DNA of 7,275 bases from positions 1-7,275 of the forward strand of contig JAGGUU010000172.1 of assembly GCA_021158305.1 (NCBI GenBank), given 5' to 3'. This DNA comes from Candidatus Bathyarchaeota archaeon. GTDB taxonomy: Archaea; Thermoproteota; Bathyarchaeia; Bathyarchaeales; DTEX01. The notes under the pieces were generated by a model. It was given only the letters and a program-made list of their open reading frames with translations, had not been told where the DNA came from and searched no databases. How positions within the stretch are numbered: the first letter of the stretch is position 1; every line of letters begins with the position of its first letter. This document shows positions 1-6,281 of this stretch, in pieces. Position numbers and translations under genes: made by a program.

Positions 1-943
1 CAGGCCTAAATCCCTTCGGCCTATCAGCTAACTCATCCACACGCTGATCGACGCCTTTCGTAAGCTTCCTTCCGCAGACAGGACAGATGTCCCCGATTCT
101 TCTCGCTTCCTCAGGAGAAAATGAAACGTGACATGATCTATGTCCAGTCCAGTGATACTTTCCATATTCAGGATACGTCTCAATCGTGAATAAGAAGCGA
201 TGCGGATCCTTGCTTCTAATAGCATTCACCACTTCCTCATAGCTGAGAACCTCAAGATTGAAGACGTTTGCTTCTCTGCCTATTCTCCAAGGCCAGAATG
301 AATGAGAATCGCTATTCGAGACAAGCGTGTACCCGTCTAAGACGCTTAGACGCCAATTCATTGGAGGATCTGATGAGAGTCCAGTTTCCAACGCGAAAAT
401 ATGCCTCGTCATATCTTGATAGCAATCCTCAATTTTATCGAAGCCGCTGAACGCTCCAAAGAGACTGAACCATGGAGTCCACACATGAGCTGGGATGACC
501 ACGTTCTCTCTTGAGATCTCCATAACCTCCTCAACGAGCATCGGGGCTGTCATATTAAGAAGCGGGCGTCCATCAAGAGCAAGGTCTCCATATCTAGCCA
601 GCCGATCACTTATTTGAGAAGCAATCTCAAGGCTCGGTGTCAATATGAGGTGATGAATCCTCTTCGTCTCTCCTTTAAATGTGAAGATTGTGGAAACCTC
701 GCCTGTAATCATGAAGCGTAGCTTGGAATCCGGCTTATCTGACGGCTTATAAAGTCCGGTACCAGATTCAGGAGTTAGCTTCTCCCGCAGTTCTTTAAAC
801 CACTGAGGATGCGTAAAATCTCCGGTTCCAACGAGGTTCAGGCCCTTAATCGGGGCGAATCGAGCAATCTCATCAATATTCATTCTAGCGCTTGTAGCTC
901 GGCTATATTTGCTGTGAATGTGAAGATCCGCATATACGATCAT
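1..943 (-). CDS. endoQ: Endonuclease Q family PHP-domain DNA repair nuclease (N-terminal 314 codons, cut by window edge)
   Basis: EndoQ nicks DNA 5' to deaminated bases (uracil, hypoxanthine, xanthine) and abasic sites, starting an alternative excision repair known mainly in archaea. The N-terminus MIVYADLHIHSKYSRATS is the family signature: a PHP metal site opening with His8 and His10. Further PHP-type elements are GTGDFTHPQW (about 39-48), Glu82 in TGEVS, His97-His98, PAHVWTPWFSLFGAFSGFD (151-169) and SNSDSHSFWPWRIGREAN (209-226). A cysteine cluster follows (GHRSC ending at Cys271, then CPVCG with Cys287 and Cys290), matching the family's zinc module, then KGVDQRVDELADRP (296-309). Known members are about 400-425 residues, so roughly the last 100 residues lie outside the window. 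The ATG at 943 is chosen because it gives the canonical N-terminus; a GGAGG sits 12 bases upstream, inside the mannosidase end. Only 4 bases separate it from that stop codon, implying co-transcription. Family call very secure; activity on particular lesions is inferred. Confidence 0.93.
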   Translation of the reverse strand, partial: MIVYADLHIHSKYSRATSARMNIDEIARFAPIKGLNLVGTGDFTHPQWFKELREKLTPESGTGLYKPSDKPDSKLRFMITGEVSTIFTFKGETKRIHHLILTPSLEIASQISDRLARYGDLALDGRPLLNMTAPMLVEEVMEISRENVVIPAHVWTPWFSLFGAFSGFDKIEDCYQDMTRHIFALETGLSSDPPMNWRLSVLDGYTLVSNSDSHSFWPWRIGREANVFNLEVLSYEEVVNAIRSKDPHRFLFTIETYPEYGKYHWTGHRSCHVSFSPEEARRIGDICPVCGRKLTKGVDQRVDELADRPKGFRP

Positions 944-947
944 GATT

Positions 948-3425
948 CTAATCGGCCTCCAGCCTTTTTAACATCCGCTGAGGACTCTCGAGGAACTCAA
1001 GCATATCTATCTCTGCGACTTCTAGCTCAGGCCTCCTAGGTATAATGAAGGTCTTGATCTCGCATGGCTTGAAGGAGGCTTTCCAAGATCTATTCAAGAA
1101 TGGAATCTTAATCTCCGCCACAGTCTCCTTTCCAAATGTCTCATAGCATCTTAGAATTAAATCATCGGAATCCTCATGCTTCTTAAGAACTGAGACCAGC
1201 ACGTTCTCCTTAGAGACCTTGATGAACGATCCATGCGGTTGCAGAACTCCCCCATGTGGATGACTAACAATCACCATAGGCTTGAAGCTTATCTCCTCAG
1301 CAATCTTAACTACGGGTGTCTTCCGCCAAGAATCTCTATGCGGAAATAGAATGAAGATGAAGTCTTGCCATCCTTGATCAATGTAATGGTAGGTTGCATT
1401 TGGATCAAGCTCGTATGGGATATGATGGGCATATGGAGGGCTACGCAGAACCGTTAGACTCATCTTTGAACCATTAACGTCATAGCTGTATTTGCCATCG
1501 TTGCATAGGCTTAATCCGTAGGTGAGGGTTTCGCCGTTCATGTTAATCGCCGTTCCAGTTATGTCTATCCATCGCTGCCCGGGTTGCTCCTCTCCGTTAC
1601 ATGGGCGTTCAATATATCCGTAAGGGATCGAGTACGTCGCTACTGGCTGAGTGATATTCACGGGGAATCTCAGCTTAAGCATCTTCCGCTGTTCCTGCCA
1701 GTTCACTGAAACTCGACATTCAACATATGGCAGATCTCGATAGAGGGTAAAGAATATGCGAATGAGAGAGGATCCGTATCGACTCTCAGCTCGTATGGAA
1801 GCTCTTACGGGGCCATTCTCGATGAGCTTAACGTCTGCATCGTCGAATGTTCCAATCTCATCTTCGAATCTCACCACTCCATGGCTCCACGTGTCACTCA
1901 AATCCCTAATAACTGTAGGCACACATGCAGGTCCACAAAACACTTCAACTTCATTTCTTTTATCATACAGGCGTCTGATATAGCCAGTTTTTGGGTCTAT
2001 CTCAAGCCGTAGCCAGTCATTCTCTAAGTACGTCTCAGAAGATGAGAGGCTTCTTATGGTCGAGGCTTTACGTCCATCATTAACCTTCCAGTAGACACGA
2101 TATCCTAGCGGGGGAACATCAGCGATGAAGACTATTCTCTGACGGCTCGTTATGGATGATGACTGAATTTTCTGAACTAGAATGATCTTTCCATCCTCGT
2201 CTACTATAGCCCCGTCAGCGTTGATGCCTTCAACCTCAACTGGAGAGTGAATATGCCATGCATGGGGATTAAAAACTATTAGGGGTATTCCTTCTCCTTC
2301 GGTATTGATGTTTGAGGCTATTGCTTGAATAGCGTAGTTGAGCTCCTCATTTCCTCTATGGATGGCTTCTCCCTGAATATCACGTACATCTTCATATGCC
2401 TCTTTAATGGATGTGCCAGCTAAGATGTCATGAAACTGTGTGAAGAGAAGGTTCTTCCAAGCTCTTGTCAAGCTCTTCTGCGGATATCTCCTTCCAAAGA
2501 GAATAGAGGCGATGGCTGAGAACTTCTCGGCGGCGCAGAGCACTTTCTCGGCTCTGAGATTATTCCTCTTAACCTCTGAATGAAGAGAATAGCAACCTCT
2601 TGCGTGATGCTGCAGATCGCCACGGAAGACTGGTAGGAGCTTCTCCTGTCTCCGAATAGTCTTGAAGAACTTCTCTGGAGAGCTAAAGATAATCTTCGGA
2701 AATTTTTCTCGTTTTTGAAGATTAAGGATTGTCTCCACATCTTTTCTTGTAGGTCCACCTCCATGGTCGCCTCTTCCGTAAAAGCACATTACATCTTTAA
2801 CTGGCGCCTTCACGACTTTTAGAACCCTCATTATGTGATCCTCAAGGCTGTTTCTAGTAGCATATGAGAAGGGAACACGATAGCACAGAACTCTTGAACC
2901 GTCAACGCCTTCCCACCAGAAGATGAATCCTGGAATCTTTTTATTCTCCTCCGGGTTTGGACGCATGAAGACATAGTTTACTAAGCCGCATTTCCTAAGG
3001 ATTTGCGGAAGCATCCCATTATGTCCAAATGAATCGATATTATATCCGGTCGTGACTGTAAATCCAAACTTCTCCTTGAAATATCTCTGCCCATAAAGAG
3101 CTTGACGAATGAAGCTCTCGCCGTCTGGAATATTGCAGTCCGGCTCCACCCACCATCCTCCAATCGGAACCCATCTACCTTCCCTGACCCTCATGCGGAT
3201 CTCGTTGAAGAGATCCGGATCTCCTTTCTCCACCCACTCGTAGAAAGCTGCCGAGGAACAAGTGAAGATAAATGCTGGAAACTCATCCATCAGCTTTAGC
3301 ATGTTTCTGAAAGTAGCGCAGATTGCCTGGTAGCCTTCTTGCCAACGCCACAGCCATATAGGGTCTATGTGGGCGTTCCCTATCATGTGAACGACGAAAT
3401 TCTTTAATGACTCTTCCTTTGTCAT
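948..3425 (-). CDS. GH38 family alpha-mannosidase, cytoplasmic
   Basis: An 825-residue retaining zinc-dependent exo-alpha-mannosidase. The N-terminal catalytic domain opens with GNAHIDPIWLWRWQEG, where His19 and Asp21 are the expected zinc ligands. GYNIDSFGHNGMLPQILRKCG carries Asp131, the expected nucleophile and third ligand. FTQFHDILAGTSI gives His332, the fourth ligand. YGRGDHGGGPT (216-226) and DLQHHARGCYS (270-280) are also typical of the bacterial/archaeal branch. Beta-rich mid and C-terminal domains fill about 350-825, with family-like stretches at 537-590 and DQGWQDFIFILFPH (683-696). Length is normal and no frameshift is seen. No signal peptide or membrane segment is visible, so it should act in the cytoplasm. 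It is divergent from the GH20 gene and directly upstream of EndoQ. The ATG at 3425 has no convincing Shine-Dalgarno; Met14 is a possible but less likely start because it leaves very little before the HIDPIW motif. Exact substrate (linkage, free oligosaccharide or mannosylglycerate-type) cannot be told. Confidence 0.93.
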   Translation of the reverse strand: MTKEESLKNFVVHMIGNAHIDPIWLWRWQEGYQAICATFRNMLKLMDEFPAFIFTCSSAAFYEWVEKGDPDLFNEIRMRVREGRWVPIGGWWVEPDCNIPDGESFIRQALYGQRYFKEKFGFTVTTGYNIDSFGHNGMLPQILRKCGLVNYVFMRPNPEENKKIPGFIFWWEGVDGSRVLCYRVPFSYATRNSLEDHIMRVLKVVKAPVKDVMCFYGRGDHGGGPTRKDVETILNLQKREKFPKIIFSSPEKFFKTIRRQEKLLPVFRGDLQHHARGCYSLHSEVKRNNLRAEKVLCAAEKFSAIASILFGRRYPQKSLTRAWKNLLFTQFHDILAGTSIKEAYEDVRDIQGEAIHRGNEELNYAIQAIASNINTEGEGIPLIVFNPHAWHIHSPVEVEGINADGAIVDEDGKIILVQKIQSSSITSRQRIVFIADVPPLGYRVYWKVNDGRKASTIRSLSSSETYLENDWLRLEIDPKTGYIRRLYDKRNEVEVFCGPACVPTVIRDLSDTWSHGVVRFEDEIGTFDDADVKLIENGPVRASIRAESRYGSSLIRIFFTLYRDLPYVECRVSVNWQEQRKMLKLRFPVNITQPVATYSIPYGYIERPCNGEEQPGQRWIDITGTAINMNGETLTYGLSLCNDGKYSYDVNGSKMSLTVLRSPPYAHHIPYELDPNATYHYIDQGWQDFIFILFPHRDSWRKTPVVKIAEEISFKPMVIVSHPHGGVLQPHGSFIKVSKENVLVSVLKKHEDSDDLILRCYETFGKETVAEIKIPFLNRSWKASFKPCEIKTFIIPRRPELEVAEIDMLEFLESPQRMLKRLEAD
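956..960 (-). promoter_or_regulatory. Shine-Dalgarno site for the EndoQ gene
   Basis: GGAGG on the minus strand, 12 bases before the ATG at 943 and lying inside the last codons of the upstream mannosidase gene. It supports translation of EndoQ from a shared mRNA. The spacing is a little long, but no better start is available and homology fixes the N-terminus. Confidence 0.6.
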
Positions 3426-3460
3426 CCTTTTAACCAGCAGGATGAGAGATTGTTAATCTG

Positions 3461-3470
3461 TATATTTAAT
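3461..3470 (-). promoter_or_regulatory. Archaeal TATA box for the GH38-EndoQ transcript
   Basis: ATTAAATATA on the minus strand. Counting about 25 bases from its centre puts transcription start near 3440, leaving a leader of about 15 bases before the ATG at 3425. The short leader contains only AAAAGG directly against the start codon, so translation may not depend on a Shine-Dalgarno. Confidence 0.55.
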
Positions 3471-3554
3471 GCCTTAAAAGATTCTTTGCCCCTCTTAAAT
3501 TTTAGATCTTGAAATAATCCACATCTGCTCTAAGCCGAGGAAAATACGTTCAAT

Positions 3555-3562
3555 CTTAAATA
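3555..3562 (+). promoter_or_regulatory. Archaeal TATA box for the GH20 gene (leaderless)
   Basis: CTTAAATA ends 23 bases before the ATG at 3586. The expected start of transcription, about 25 bases from the box centre, falls at or next to the A of the start codon, and no Shine-Dalgarno precedes the ATG. Both facts point to a leaderless mRNA. Confidence 0.6.
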
Positions 3563-3585
3563 CTGCGTATGGTTCTCTTCAGTAT

Positions 3586-5232
3586 ATGAAGAAAGTATAT
3601 ATTGTTCCTGAACCGAGGAGCCTAGAGTTCTCTGGAAGAACCTACGTCTTCGACGGATTTAGAAATTTTCCAGAGTTTCTAGCGTCAGAATTTAATGTTC
3701 CAAAGGGAGAATGGGAAATAACGAAGGTAAGCGGCGAAGGCACAGGGCTAAGGATAAAGGAGAAAGAAATCGAGATCTGGGGAGATGAATACATTAATTA
3801 CGCAACCATCTTGCAACTGCTGAAACAGAGCCCGAATCGTTTACCCGAAGTAACCATTAAAGAAGAATTCAAATTCTCTTTCAGAGGCTATCACTTGGAT
3901 ATAGCTAGAGGAGGAGTCCCAACGGTCAAGACCTTCAAGAGAATCCTACGATGGCTATTCCTACTGAAGTATAACTACTTCGCAATCTACTTTGAAGATC
4001 TCTTTCCATGGAAGGAACATCCGCTTATAGGGAGGCATCGTGGAAGACTCTCAAGAGACGAACTGAATGAAGTAATCGAGTATGGCAAGAAGCTAGGAAT
4101 CGAGGTTCTTCCATCCCTAGAGTTATCAGGGCACATGGAGCACATTCTCTCACTTCCTGAGTATCAGAGATTCAGCGAGTGGCATAGACCAAGTGAAGGA
4201 TGCCTGAACGTAAGCGATGAAGAAGCTAGAGAATTCGCTTATCAGCTACTCCGAGACGCTGTAGAGACATGCCCTTCGGAATACGTACACATAGGCGGGG
4301 ATGAAACTTGGGCTCTGGGAAGAGGGAGAAGTCTAAGCAAAACCTGGACCTTTGAAGGGCCGAAGCTTTACGAGTCTCATCACAGAAGAATGATTGAAAT
4401 CGTGAAGAAGAATGGAAAGAAGCCGATTCTATGGGGAGATATGATCTCAGGCATGTATCTGAAAAGAATCACTAAGGATGCGTCTAAGTGGGCTGAGATT
4501 ATCGAAAGCCCGATATGGAGAGAATCACTCATAGCAAATTGGGATTACAGCCCAGGTTCAAAGGATTATTTCAAGGAGAAGATAAAGATCTTCATGGATC
4601 GAGATCTTCAGCAAATAGTGTGCCCAGGACTGTCAAATTGGAGGAGATATTATCCAAATTTCAAAGTCGCCTTAGAGAACTTAAAGAATTTTCTAGGGGC
4701 AGCTAAGGAAGCTGGAGTCTTCGGCTTCCTAGTTACCGCGTGGGGAGACGATGGAGAAGAATGCTTATTCTCGTTTCTGGATCCCTTAATCTTAGCCTCA
4801 ATGGAGTTTGCTGAGGGAAACGGAGACTGGAAGGAGAAGTGGATGGCTCTAACCGGAGAGGATGAAGCAACCTTAAAGGCTCGGATTCTCTACGGAGAGC
4901 CTGAAGTCTCCGAAGATCTCAGGCAAGTTATCTACAGAGACTTCTTCTTCCATCGAATGAGTAATGAACAGAAGGAATCATTGAAGGCTAGACTAGCTAA
5001 AGTTTTAGAGGAAACGAAAGATGCGAATCTACCGGACGATTTAGACTTCATTCGAAGAATGATTAAGCTTGGCGTGAGCATTCTCGATGGCGAAGCGAAA
5101 GTTTCAGATTTCATCATGATCTCTAAGATCTACGCTGATCTCTGGCTTGAGGAGAGAAAGCCGGAAGGACTTGAAAGAATAGTCACTAGGCTCTGGGGAT
5201 CCGCTGGAAGAATAGATATGGATCTCCGCTAG
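3586..5232 (+). CDS. GH20 beta-N-acetylhexosaminidase, GcnA-like subgroup
   Basis: A 548-residue exo-hydrolase expected to remove terminal beta-linked GlcNAc or GalNAc by substrate-assisted catalysis. A short N-terminal GH20b-like domain (about 1-95, starting YIVPEPRSLEF) precedes the TIM barrel. The barrel starts with FRGYHLDIARGG (99-110), followed by YFEDLFPW (135-142), RGRLSRDELNEVIEYGKKLGIEVLPSLELSGHMEHIL (152-188) and the catalytic motif VHIGGDETW (234-242), where Asp239 and Glu240 are the assisting and acid/base residues. LGRGRSL follows directly. Aromatic substrate-pocket candidates are Trp319 (ANWDY) and Trp386 (TAWGDDGEE). The EDLFPW and LGRGRSL wording recalls the GcnA group, whose streptococcal member acts on chitin oligomers and GlcNAc/GalNAc glycans. 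No signal peptide is seen, so it should be cytoplasmic. About 120 C-terminal residues are helical and not assigned. The divergent GH38 neighbour supports a role in breakdown of mixed mannose/HexNAc glycans. The ATG at 3586 fits the promoter spacing. Family call firm; substrate inferred. Confidence 0.9.
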   Translation: MKKVYIVPEPRSLEFSGRTYVFDGFRNFPEFLASEFNVPKGEWEITKVSGEGTGLRIKEKEIEIWGDEYINYATILQLLKQSPNRLPEVTIKEEFKFSFRGYHLDIARGGVPTVKTFKRILRWLFLLKYNYFAIYFEDLFPWKEHPLIGRHRGRLSRDELNEVIEYGKKLGIEVLPSLELSGHMEHILSLPEYQRFSEWHRPSEGCLNVSDEEAREFAYQLLRDAVETCPSEYVHIGGDETWALGRGRSLSKTWTFEGPKLYESHHRRMIEIVKKNGKKPILWGDMISGMYLKRITKDASKWAEIIESPIWRESLIANWDYSPGSKDYFKEKIKIFMDRDLQQIVCPGLSNWRRYYPNFKVALENLKNFLGAAKEAGVFGFLVTAWGDDGEECLFSFLDPLILASMEFAEGNGDWKEKWMALTGEDEATLKARILYGEPEVSEDLRQVIYRDFFFHRMSNEQKESLKARLAKVLEETKDANLPDDLDFIRRMIKLGVSILDGEAKVSDFIMISKIYADLWLEERKPEGLERIVTRLWGSAGRIDMDLR

Positions 5233-5254
5233 CTCGAGTATCGAAACTGCCTCC

Positions 5255-5260
5255 TTTTTT
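5255..5260 (+). terminator. T-tract terminator after the GH20 gene
   Basis: A run of six T residues in CTCCTTTTTTATAG, 22 bases after the GH20 stop codon. Archaeal transcription typically ends at such U-tracts without a hairpin, and none is seen here. The rest of the interval to 5323 between the converging genes shows no further gene or structure. Confidence 0.45.
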
Positions 5261-5323
5261 ATAGATTCTTATGCATAGCAATGTTGCTCTGTTCACTTGA
5301 AACGTCATTGAGATGCAGATGAT

Positions 5324-5587
5324 CTATTTTAAGAATCTAGCGATCTTACTGTTTTCCTTTGCTTTTTCCCTACGCATGATCAACGTGTGATATTTGCCGT
5401 TATACATTACGCTGACCCAGACGAAAAGTGTACATTGCCGCTTATCTTTATCCCATTTATCGCATCTGTCACGTACACAATATTCGTACTTGTCTAAGCC
5501 GCATATAGTCCCTAGAGAAGTTACTTCGACTATTTCCCCCTTCTCAATAAGCTCTTTTAATGTAGGTTTTGAACTTGAAGCCGACAT
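5324..5587 (-). CDS. Small four-cysteine protein of unknown function (87 aa)
   Basis: I do not recognise a family. The protein has a polar N-terminus (MSASSSKPTLKELIEKGEIV), a central cysteine-rich part (about 26-55), and a basic, helical-looking C-terminal tail. Cys29, Cys37, Cys42 and Cys52 are spaced C-X7-C-X4-C-X9-C, which could bind zinc or an iron-sulphur centre or form disulphides. VTSLGTICGLDKYEYC then QCTLFVWVSVMYNG suggests a small beta-fold around the cysteines. No signal peptide or membrane span is seen. The gene looks real: it has its own TATA box, GGAAGG five bases before the ATG, and is the only good reading frame in the interval. It lies 111 bases downstream of the DtxR/MntR-type regulator on the same strand, so a metal-related role is tempting but unproven. 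Confidence 0.72.
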   Translation of the reverse strand: MSASSSKPTLKELIEKGEIVEVTSLGTICGLDKYEYCVRDRCDKWDKDKRQCTLFVWVSVMYNGKYHTLIMRREKAKENSKIARFLK

Positions 5588-5592
5588 AATAA

Positions 5593-5598
5593 CCTTCC
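5593..5598 (-). promoter_or_regulatory. Shine-Dalgarno site for the 87-residue protein
   Basis: GGAAGG on the minus strand with 5 bases to the ATG at 5587. It partly matches the anti-Shine-Dalgarno of archaeal 16S rRNA and supports this start codon. Confidence 0.5.
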
Positions 5599-5599
5599 A

Positions 5600-5611
5600 A
5601 TTCTAAAGAAT
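5600..5611. repeat. Short perfect inverted repeat ATTCT-AA-AGAAT at the small gene's transcription start
   Basis: The arms are five bases each with a 2-base centre. It lies where transcription of the 87-residue gene should start, about 25 bases from its TATA box, so it could be an operator. Its sequence is unlike the TTAGG/CCTAA sites upstream of the neighbouring regulator. A repeat this short in AT-rich DNA can also occur by chance. Confidence 0.25.
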
Positions 5612-5622
5612 ACTTTTGAATC

Positions 5623-5630
5623 TATTTAAA
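5623..5630 (-). promoter_or_regulatory. Archaeal TATA box for the 87-residue protein gene
   Basis: TTTAAATA on the minus strand, close to the archaeal consensus. Transcription would start near 5601, giving a leader of about 14 bases that contains the GGAAGG site. The A/T tract around it (T5 on the minus strand) could also serve as the terminator of the upstream regulator gene. Confidence 0.6.
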
Positions 5631-5698
5631 AATTTAATTTCTCAATATGTATGCAAGGAGAATCGCTACCCAAAGGGAACATAAGTGACGATGGATTT

Positions 5699-6172
5699 TC
5701 AGCGGATTGCTTTTTTCTTTGCGGCTTCTTCCTCTCTTCTGCAGAACTCCTTGAAATGCTCCATCCATCTTTCAACGAATCTCGGCCGCTCTGAGGATTC
5801 CGTAATGAACTTTACAAATCTTGTGAACTGAAGTATCGTTTTCGGATCGAGTTGATGCTCGAGGATATGCGAGTCTTTTAGAGCTATATCCTCTGGGACG
5901 AGGATTAACTCTAGAAACTTCTTAAAGACCTCATGTCTCTTCTTAACGGCTTCGGCTATCTCCCTTCCTTGGGAAGTTAGAACTACGCCTCCATATTTTT
6001 CATAGCGAACCAAGCCCTTCTTGTGAAGCTTTTTAACCATTTCAACGACGCTTGAAGGCCTCAAGCCGAGCTCCCTAGATATGTCCTTGATGCGGGCGAA
6101 GCCTTTTCGCTCAACTATCTCATATATGCTTCTCAGATAGTCCTCGGCGCGTCTGGAGAGTACATTCTCCAT
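5699..6172 (-). CDS. DtxR/MntR-family metal-dependent transcriptional repressor
   Basis: A 157-residue dimeric DNA-binding regulator that senses a divalent metal (Mn, Fe or another). The N-terminal winged helix (about 5-72) includes AEDYLRSIYEI, the recognition-helix part RPSSVVEMVKKLHKKGLVRYEKYGG and VVLTSQGREIAE. The dimerisation and metal domain (73-125) carries KKRHEVFKKFLE and HILEHQLD. By alignment from memory to B. subtilis MntR, the expected ligands are Asp11, His80, His102, Glu105 and His106. Two positions differ: MntR Glu11 is Arg14 here, as in DtxR, and MntR Glu99 (Cys in DtxR) is His102. The tail (126-157) is helical and basic; there is no SH3/FeoA-like third domain, so this is the short form. 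GGTGA lies 10 bases before the ATG at 6172. A TTAGG/CCTAA palindrome in front of the gene suggests autorepression. Family firm; metal identity not determinable. Confidence 0.92.
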   Translation of the reverse strand: MENVLSRRAEDYLRSIYEIVERKGFARIKDISRELGLRPSSVVEMVKKLHKKGLVRYEKYGGVVLTSQGREIAEAVKKRHEVFKKFLELILVPEDIALKDSHILEHQLDPKTILQFTRFVKFITESSERPRFVERWMEHFKEFCRREEEAAKKKAIR

Positions 6173-6186
6173 AATGATTCATTCAC

Positions 6187-6210
6187 CCTAACAATTTTAG
6201 GATTTCCTAA
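6187..6210. promoter_or_regulatory. Candidate DtxR-type operator with three half-sites
   Basis: Positions 6197-6210 read TTAGGATTTCCTAA, a perfect 6+2+6 palindrome. The TTAGG-N4-CCTAA arrangement is identical to the first 14 positions of the DtxR/IdeR box. A third half-site CCTAA lies at 6187-6191, so half-site centres are spaced 10 and 9 bases, nearly one helical turn each. The element overlaps the expected transcription start of the regulator gene, ideal for autorepression. The third site also overlaps the start of its GGGTGA ribosome site. Confidence 0.65.
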
Positions 6211-6220
6211 TACAAATTCT

Positions 6221-6228
6221 TTACTTAA
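6221..6228 (-). promoter_or_regulatory. Weak TATA-like box for the regulator gene
   Basis: TTAAGTAA on the minus strand is the best TATA-like octamer in front of the regulator. Transcription would start near 6199, inside the TTAGG/CCTAA palindrome, leaving a leader of about 27 bases with GGGTGA before the ATG. Confidence 0.35.
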
Positions 6229-6253
6229 CCCAGCATCACATAGAGAACATAGA

Positions 6254-6272
6254 TAAAAATGGCGGTAAAAAT
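6254..6272 (-). terminator. Double T-tract terminator after the MTHFR-like gene
   Basis: On the minus strand two ATTTTTA-type tracts (T5 at 6267-6271 and at 6255-6259) lie 11-27 bases past the stop codon, spaced one turn apart. Tandem U-tracts without a hairpin are the usual archaeal termination signal. They would separate this transcript from the regulator gene downstream. Confidence 0.5.
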
Positions 6273-6281
6273 GTGGGGATG

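Noticed and set aside
28..225. Minus-strand open frame of 65 codons
   Set aside because: It lies inside the EndoQ gene in another frame and its product shows no motif; the EndoQ frame has clear family signatures throughout.
650..656. GTGATGA resembling a C box of a C/D guide RNA on the plus strand
   Set aside because: It lies within the EndoQ coding region on the opposite strand and I could not find a matching D box and C'/D' pair at the right spacing.
2536..2556. Inverted repeat CAGAGC...GCTCTG with a 9-base loop
   Set aside because: It is within well-conserved GH38 coding sequence and followed by no T-tract; most likely chance.
2468..2764. Minus-strand open frame of 98 codons inside the mannosidase gene
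   Set aside because: It is out of frame with the GH38 protein, which shows conserved motifs across the same bases; the alternative product is Arg/Ser-rich and featureless.
5641..5698. Gap between the regulator and the small gene, examined for a peptide or RNA
   Set aside because: The only plus-strand frame is 13 codons and no stem-loop or conserved RNA motif is evident.
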